NCBI GenBank assembly: GCA_948794795.1
Contig: CAQGLR010000025.1
Coordinates: 1 to 49,949 of the forward strand
Direction of reading: 5' to 3'
Origin: an uncultured Lachnospiraceae bacterium
GTDB lineage: Bacteria; Bacillota; Clostridia; Lachnospirales; Lachnospiraceae
Length of the DNA: 49,949 nt
The translations under genes and the position numbers were made by a program. The first letter of the stretch is position 1. Each line of letters opens with the position of its first letter. The notes below the pieces were generated by a model. The model searched no databases. It was given only the letters and a program-made list of their open reading frames with translations, and was not told the DNA's origin. This document shows positions 44,846-49,949 of the stretch, one piece after another.

Positions 44846-45757
44846 TTATGCACCTGTACTTCCTATTAAGCTGTCAATAGCACCTACCAGCTGCCCGATT
44901 TCAGGCTTTGATAACTGTGCATCTGCACCAAGCTGTTCACCTTTACGTCTCATCTCTGCATTAACAAGTGATGAAAAGATAATTAATGGTATATGTTTAA
45001 GCTTGTCATGCTCTTTTACAAGTTTAGTAAGTCTGTGTCCATCCATCTGAGGCATTTCTATATCTGTAATAATACATGATACATTCTCATCAACACTTCC
45101 TTCACTAAGATATTGCTGTAGCTTATCCCAGCACTCTTTTCCATTATCTGTTGTTGTCAGGTTAGTATAACCTGCCTGCTCAAGACAATTTACAATCATC
45201 TTGCTAAGAAGCGCTGAATCCTCAGCAATAAGGATAGGACTTTCATTACGGCTCCTGTTTCTCATATGTTCAACATCAGAAACTTTAAGACCCGTTTCAG
45301 GATTAATTTCTGAAACTATTTTTTCAAAGTCAAGAATAATGATAAGCTTATCATCTATACGGATAATCCCTGTTGCCATACCTTCACCAGCTGTATTAAT
45401 AGTTGAATCAGGCTTTACAATGTCAGACCATGACACCCTGTGTATGCCTAATACTCCATTTACATGGAATGCTGTATTCAGCTGGTTAAAGTTTGTTACT
45501 ATATACATATCATTAGTAACCTTATCCGGCTTTTCCAGATGCATAACCTCTGCCAGGTCAATTATAGAAATAATCTCATCCCTTGGCATAAATATGCCCT
45601 CAATCCGTGGGTCAGAATTTGGAATAGGTGTAGGTGTCTGGTATGAAATAATCTCACGTATCTTAGCAACATTAATCCCATAATAATTTTTGCCTACCTT
45701 AAATTCCAAAATCTCCAGTTCATTAGTTCCACTCTCTAACAAAATTCCTGTTTCCAT
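44846..45757 (-). CDS. cheV: Chemotaxis coupling protein CheV
   Basis: I start at ATG 45757 (METGILLESG) after GGAGGGACG. The 303-residue protein has an N-terminal CheW domain (residues 12-155, with YYGINVAKIREI and RIEGIFMPRDEIISIIDL) fused to a receiver domain (~175-300) with phospho-acceptor aspartate in IITDIEMPQMDG. It links receptors to CheA and adapts signalling. It indicates a motile relative or a conserved chemotaxis system. Confidence 0.95.
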   Translation of the reverse strand: METGILLESGTNELEILEFKVGKNYYGINVAKIREIISYQTPTPIPNSDPRIEGIFMPRDEIISIIDLAEVMHLEKPDKVTNDMYIVTNFNQLNTAFHVNGVLGIHRVSWSDIVKPDSTINTAGEGMATGIIRIDDKLIIILDFEKIVSEINPETGLKVSDVEHMRNRSRNESPILIAEDSALLSKMIVNCLEQAGYTNLTTTDNGKECWDKLQQYLSEGSVDENVSCIITDIEMPQMDGHRLTKLVKEHDKLKHIPLIIFSSLVNAEMRRKGEQLGADAQLSKPEIGQLVGAIDSLIGSTGA

Positions 45758-45874
45758 ATAACCGTCCCTCCAATATTTTACCACTTACAAATGGCAATAG
45801 TTATGCCGCTTTATGGCACAGACAGCACATTAAGAACGTAAATTACACATTCCCTGGCTTTAAAATTAAAAATA

Positions 45875-46621
45875 TTACTTTACACTGACAGTAGCTTCTT
45901 TATTCCCTTTTACAGCTTTTACAACAATGTTTTTAACCTTTACAGATGAATCCACCTGGAATATAAGTACACCTTTTTTACTTTTACCTGCTGCAATTTT
46001 CTCATTGAAACTCAGCATATCCCCTTCTGCAATAGTAAACATCGGGGCACCATAACTTTCACCGCCTATTGTTAATGAATAACTTATATCCTTTCTGGCA
46101 AGATTAACTTTCTTTGTCCCTGATGAAGTATTTTTAAACCTGAATGAAACTATTACAAGTTTCTTGCCACTATCAGCAGAAATTGAAGAATAACTTGTAA
46201 GAATATTCTTCTTAGTTTCATATGATACAGGATTCACACTTATACCTGCAACATTATATACTTCATTAAGGCTGGCTTTCTGTGTAACAGGCATGGTACT
46301 GCCACCTGCCTGGCTGTTTCCACTTCCACCCTGGTTTCCTGCCATCCCTGTCCCTGGAGAAGTGCTTCCTGCCCCCTGTCCCCCAGTTTCTGGCTCTGGT
46401 GCTGGTTCTGGTGTAGGTACAGGCGTTGGTGCTGGTGTAGGTTCTAACAATGATTTATCATAATTAAATGCATATTTATAATTATCAGAGCCATTAAGAA
46501 CTGCGCCTGCAATATACTGGCTTATCATTTCACTGTCTTTGTCAGATAAGTCCGGAACACTTGCACATCCTGTAAAAACAACAGATGCAGCAAGAGCTAC
46601 GGCATACATCCTTTTTTTCAT
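45875..46621 (-). CDS. Secreted lipoprotein with DUF4352-like domain
   Basis: I start at ATG 46621 after GGAGGGATACC. The 248-residue protein has a signal with lipobox VFTGC (lipid cysteine ~19). A proline/threonine-rich spacer (TPAPTPVPTPEPAPEPE) and a Gly/Ser-rich stretch lead to a C-terminal beta-sandwich (~125-248; KKLVIVSFRFKNTSSGTKK), as in DUF4352-type cell-surface proteins. Ligand unknown. Confidence 0.8.
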   Translation of the reverse strand: MKKRMYAVALAASVVFTGCASVPDLSDKDSEMISQYIAGAVLNGSDNYKYAFNYDKSLLEPTPAPTPVPTPEPAPEPETGGQGAGSTSPGTGMAGNQGGSGNSQAGGSTMPVTQKASLNEVYNVAGISVNPVSYETKKNILTSYSSISADSGKKLVIVSFRFKNTSSGTKKVNLARKDISYSLTIGGESYGAPMFTIAEGDMLSFNEKIAAGKSKKGVLIFQVDSSVKVKNIVVKAVKGNKEATVSVK

Positions 46622-46716
46622 ACCGGTATCCCTCCAGAAAATTTTACAAAATATCATATATACTATAGTACCATAACCACATTCATTGCGTCAATGAGAA
46701 CATTTAATTACACATG

Positions 46717-48279
46717 CTATTTACTATCAAGTTCAAACCAGAACTCCACACCATCTTCATGGTTTAACACACCACACTGCCTGTTCATAGAATTCATTAC
46801 CGCCCTGACTATTGAAAGGCCTATGCCACTTCCACCATATTCCCTTGTACGTGCCTTGTCAACTTTATAGAACTTTATCCATATTTTATCAAGTTCATCC
46901 TCAGGTATACAGTTTCCAGTATTGAAAACACTTACCCTTACTACATCACCACATCTTTCAATATTTACATCTATCCTCATTGCACCTGCTACATGGTTAA
47001 CAGCATTGCTTATATAATTAGTGACAACTTCTTCTACCATATATTCATCTGCCCATACATAAACAGGTTCATAATCTGGCATATTTATTACTGCCCCCTT
47101 CTGTCCTGCAAGAAGTGAAGCAGAATTTATAACTTGTTTTACAAGCTCTGTTATATCAAAACGCTCAAATGATAATGTATTCTTTCCAAATTCTATCTGG
47201 TTAAGGGTAAGAAGTTTCTTAACCATTTTATTCATTTTACCAGCTTCATCTATAATAACTTCACAATAAAACTCACGGCTTCCGCTGTCATCATTAATAT
47301 TGTCATATAAACCCTCTGCATACCCCTGTATTAATGCTATAGGAGTTTTCAATTCATGTGAAACATTGGATAAAAATTCCTTGCGCATCTCATCAATCTG
47401 TGTCTTTTCTTCTATATCCCTCTGCAGTTCATTATTAGCTGCCTTTAATTCCGAAATAGTCTTCTCCAGTGTTTCTGATAATGTATTTATGCTGCTTCCA
47501 AGTACCCCTATCTCATCATGCGTTGTCACAGGATACCTTATCTCAAAATCAAGCTCTGACATACGCTTTGCTATTTCAGTAAGTTTAAGTACAGGTTTTG
47601 TAAAACTGTTACTTACATATATCATTATTATTGTTGCAATCAGTATTACTACAAGACCTGCATAAAAAATAAAACTATTAAATATTTTTATATTTTCTTT
47701 CATCATCTGGTAATTTGTATTTATATACACAAATGAACCTGAATCAAGTTTTCCAAATATTTCAATATAATAAGAGCCTATACGTTCATCAAAAACTTTA
47801 CATACAGAATACTTGTTATTTTCTTTTAACAGTTCACGTCCTTCACTATCTGTATAAAAGCTCTGGTAATTCTCCATTCCATAAATATAATCTTTGGTCT
47901 TTTCTCTTACACGCTGCTTCTGGAAAGTAGTTATTTTGTCATATGCAGGATAATCATAAGAATAATATATATTGCCAAAATAATCCGCCAGCCTGAAAAC
48001 ATATACATTGGTCGCATTATTAGCAGAGAGGATTTCAAGCGCAAGAGTACTTTCCTCTGACAGTGCATCTATATTTTCATTATAGTTTTCATCACGGCTT
48101 ACTATCTCATTGGTCTCTGAATAAGATTCCTCAAGCATTGATACTTTTGTATACTGGTAATATGTTGGAAGAAACAATTCATTCATAGACCATATAAGAA
48201 AGATAGTCATGCCTAACAAGCCTGTCATCATTAATATAAGCTTTGTCCTGACGGATTTTATTATATTTTTTTTAATCAT
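46717..48279 (-). CDS. HAMP-domain sensor histidine kinase
   Basis: I choose ATG 48279, seven bases after GGAG. The 520-residue protein has an N-terminal membrane span, a ~160-residue extracytoplasmic sensor region, a second span (IFYAGLVVILIATIIMIYV), HAMP, then a dimerisation helix with the phospho-histidine in SNVSHELKTPIALIQGY and an ATP-binding domain with GGSGIGLSIV. The response regulator partner is not in the window, neither directly upstream nor downstream. It resembles the VanS/ResE-type kinases. Confidence 0.9.
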   Translation of the reverse strand: MIKKNIIKSVRTKLILMMTGLLGMTIFLIWSMNELFLPTYYQYTKVSMLEESYSETNEIVSRDENYNENIDALSEESTLALEILSANNATNVYVFRLADYFGNIYYSYDYPAYDKITTFQKQRVREKTKDYIYGMENYQSFYTDSEGRELLKENNKYSVCKVFDERIGSYYIEIFGKLDSGSFVYINTNYQMMKENIKIFNSFIFYAGLVVILIATIIMIYVSNSFTKPVLKLTEIAKRMSELDFEIRYPVTTHDEIGVLGSSINTLSETLEKTISELKAANNELQRDIEEKTQIDEMRKEFLSNVSHELKTPIALIQGYAEGLYDNINDDSGSREFYCEVIIDEAGKMNKMVKKLLTLNQIEFGKNTLSFERFDITELVKQVINSASLLAGQKGAVINMPDYEPVYVWADEYMVEEVVTNYISNAVNHVAGAMRIDVNIERCGDVVRVSVFNTGNCIPEDELDKIWIKFYKVDKARTREYGGSGIGLSIVRAVMNSMNRQCGVLNHEDGVEFWFELDSK

Positions 48280-48362
48280 ATACATACTCCAAAGCCAGGC
48301 TATAACTTAGTTTATCCTATTAATATATAATAATATATAAATATAAACCCTTATAGCTGTCA

Positions 48363-48384
48363 AAGCCCTGCTTATGCAGGGCTT
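48363..48384 (-). terminator. Hairpin between DUF1703 gene and histidine kinase
   Basis: AAGCCCTGC (48363-48371) pairs with GCAGGGCTT (48376-48384) around TTAT. It is the only structure I see in the gap 48,280-48,528 and likely ends the upstream minus-strand gene, though the T run is short. Confidence 0.55.
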
Positions 48385-48528
48385 AATAAATCTATATTAA
48401 AATTACATGGTCATAAGTTCCCTTGTTTATTCTAACAGAATATAATTGTTTTTACAATGGTTCTTTATATGGATTCAGGAATTTTTCACAAATCAGGAAA
48501 CTGGGTCTGTCATTGAAAAATATGGTTT

Positions 48529-49949
48529 TTATTTTTTCTTTACCAGGCAACGCTTTTTAAAAAAAGATATTCCATAACAAATAACTTTTGAATATTCTTC
48601 TTCAAATTCTTTTGCATACATCCTGTCATCAATCTGCGTAACTGCATTTTTACAGCTATCTGCCAGACCTGTTAAAGTTTTTGAATATTTAACTTCAAAT
48701 ATTACTACACGGTCTCCTGTATAATCTTTAACAATTATATCACTACGCCCCTCACCATGTTCTCTATTAGATTCAACAATATAACCAGCTCCTGCAAAAA
48801 TACCTGCAAAAAAGGCATGATAAAAATCCTCTTTATAATCATGGTAACTTATACTTTGACGTAGCATTTTAGACATTTCTTCTGTCAGTCTTTCTGCATC
48901 TCCCTCCCATACTGCTGTAAATAATGCCTTTCTATCTAACTTCTGGGCATTTTCCCCAAACCATAATTTCACCATTGTTTCAAAAATTTCCATAACCTCT
49001 GCATTTGGAATCACCAATGCAATATATCCCTGCTTTAGTGGCTCTTTAAGGTTTTCTTCCCTTACTTTTGTAAGATAACCTGTAAAATATAAAATACTCC
49101 ATAAATTTTCTTCTGAAGAACCTAAGCATTCATATGTCAGGTCCTCCTTAATCTCCTGGATAATATATTCCCCTGATAATAATATTTCAAACTTTTGTGT
49201 TATAGTTTCCCTTGATAATACAATAAATGATTTAATAATTTCATTACTGCTGGAATTTTTCCAATAACCAGCTGGCCTGGCGTTAGCATCTAAAAGCAGG
49301 CTGTTTATATAATTCATAACATCCCATGGACAATAAACATCAAAATTGCCAAAATGATAACCATTATACCACTTTTTAATTTCTTCTGCATGGCCTGCCA
49401 TGTCTACATCATTTAATATTTTGCTTATTTCATCTTGTGTAAACCCAAAATACTCATTCAGACGGGTATCAGAAATTGTATCTGATACAAAATTATTTGT
49501 ACCAGTAAAAATACTCTCTTTAGCAATACGCAAGCATCCCGTAATAACTGCAAATTTCAATGATTTATTATCTTTAATAACCTGTAATATACCTCTTATT
49601 ACATCCAGCATACAAGTATAATATCCCTTTTCACTTGCCTTTGCCAATGGTACATCATATTCATCAGCCAATAATATTACTGGTTGGTCATAGTATATTT
49701 CCATTAATTGTGTAAGCTTTAAAAGGCTATTTTTAACTTCTTCAGGATTTGCATTTCCAGAAGCTATTTTATCAAAAAAAACTTTATCATAGGTATTTAT
49801 TTTATCACTGCCAGCCAGATAAATATGTTCTTTATATAACTCAGCCATTACAAAAACAAGCTGTGCATAAGCTGCTTTAAAATCCAGCCCGTCTACCCAT
49901 AAGTGCGAACTTAAGAAAAAAATATACAAAACAAGGCTTTTAGATGCCT
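48529..49949 (-). CDS. DUF1703-type AAA-ATPase/PD-(D/E)XK protein, partial at window edge
   Basis: The visible 466 or more residues include the Walker-B-like ILLADEYDVPLAKA, the ITGCLRIAKESIFTG block, a WYNGYHFG motif and a C-terminal nuclease core with GEGRSDIIVK ... VVIFEVKYS. The N-terminal RPRRFGKS P-loop of such proteins lies outside the window or in a changed frame; the frame stays open to the last base. The first visible residues do not look like the usual family sequence at that point, so a frameshift near 49,900 is possible. These proteins occur in many copies in Bacteroidetes and Clostridia; role unknown. Confidence 0.75.
   Translation of the reverse strand, partial: ASKSLVLYIFFLSSHLWVDGLDFKAAYAQLVFVMAELYKEHIYLAGSDKINTYDKVFFDKIASGNANPEEVKNSLLKLTQLMEIYYDQPVILLADEYDVPLAKASEKGYYTCMLDVIRGILQVIKDNKSLKFAVITGCLRIAKESIFTGTNNFVSDTISDTRLNEYFGFTQDEISKILNDVDMAGHAEEIKKWYNGYHFGNFDVYCPWDVMNYINSLLLDANARPAGYWKNSSSNEIIKSFIVLSRETITQKFEILLSGEYIIQEIKEDLTYECLGSSEENLWSILYFTGYLTKVREENLKEPLKQGYIALVIPNAEVMEIFETMVKLWFGENAQKLDRKALFTAVWEGDAERLTEEMSKMLRQSISYHDYKEDFYHAFFAGIFAGAGYIVESNREHGEGRSDIIVKDYTGDRVVIFEVKYSKTLTGLADSCKNAVTQIDDRMYAKEFEEEYSKVICYGISFFKKRCLVKKK

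Noticed and set aside
43503..45050. Long plus-strand frame opposite the acidic repeat gene
   Set aside because: A shadow caused by the repetitive acidic codons; no ribosome site, and the serine-rich low-complexity product fits an antisense artefact.
1..49949. tRNA, rRNA or CRISPR array
   Set aside because: I saw no T-loop GTTCGA-type box with cloverleaf arms, no rRNA sequence and no spaced direct repeats.

Overview
The window looks like chromosome of a low-GC, spore-lineage, Gram-positive Clostridia bacterium, most likely a gut Lachnospiraceae. The evidence is Spo0A, a CheV chemotaxis coupling protein, GlgA, the paired UPF0210/ACT genes, a YycJ-type hydrolase, a long FtsA-like protein, strong GGAGG ribosome binding sites and AT-rich coding. 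I cannot name the species.

Bases 1 to about 25,600 (plus strand) are the tail end of a siphovirus-type prophage. In order: two small DNA-binding or zinc-finger proteins, a probable tail assembly protein, a tail tube protein with a C-terminal Ig-like domain, a lysis cassette (holin, membrane/coiled-coil protein, CHAP endolysin) in an unusual position before the tape measure gene, a very large tape measure gene, the distal tail protein, a tail-associated hub protein, a BppU-like baseplate/fibre protein and several small fibre proteins. The tape measure gene is split by about 1.15 kb. That insert holds a dense, GC-richer block of nested RNA helices (about 7,650-8,165), best explained as a self-splicing intron-like or other structured RNA, and an antisense gene for a zinc-ribbon protein with its own sigma-A-type promoter. 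Several repeats lie inside the prophage: a 28-bp sequence in two copies (1001 and 6308), an IS200/IS605-like hairpin element (3655-3720), and a 195-bp palindromic element (15582) whose second, inverted copy sits in the chromosome near spo0A (35680).

Bases 25,600-30,430 (minus strand) are a very AT-rich RiPP operon of the YydFGHIJ epipeptide type. It encodes a PadR regulator, a DUF1700 membrane protein, a 63-residue membrane protein, an ABC ATPase and permease, a YydG-like radical SAM enzyme and an M50 membrane protease. Last comes a 43-codon gene, too short for most gene callers, with a perfect GGAGG site, an acidic leader and a hydrophobic C-terminus ending ENLGWAILSNSFLFITN. I propose this as the precursor peptide. 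A TTGACA-17-TATTAT promoter overlapping a perfect palindrome lies upstream of padR. The operon sits between the prophage end and a decayed IS982-family transposase (30,579-31,459), so it looks like cargo of a mobile region.

Bases 31,880-49,949 (minus strand) are ordinary chromosome: an RsuA/RluB-family pseudouridine synthase that seems to start at an AUA codon, glgA, spo0A, UPF0210 and its ACT partner, an MBL-fold hydrolase, a 754-residue FtsA-like ATPase, ung, hisF, hisH, an acidic repeat-containing membrane protein, cheV, a lipoprotein, a HAMP sensor histidine kinase and a partial DUF1703-type AAA/nuclease protein at the edge.
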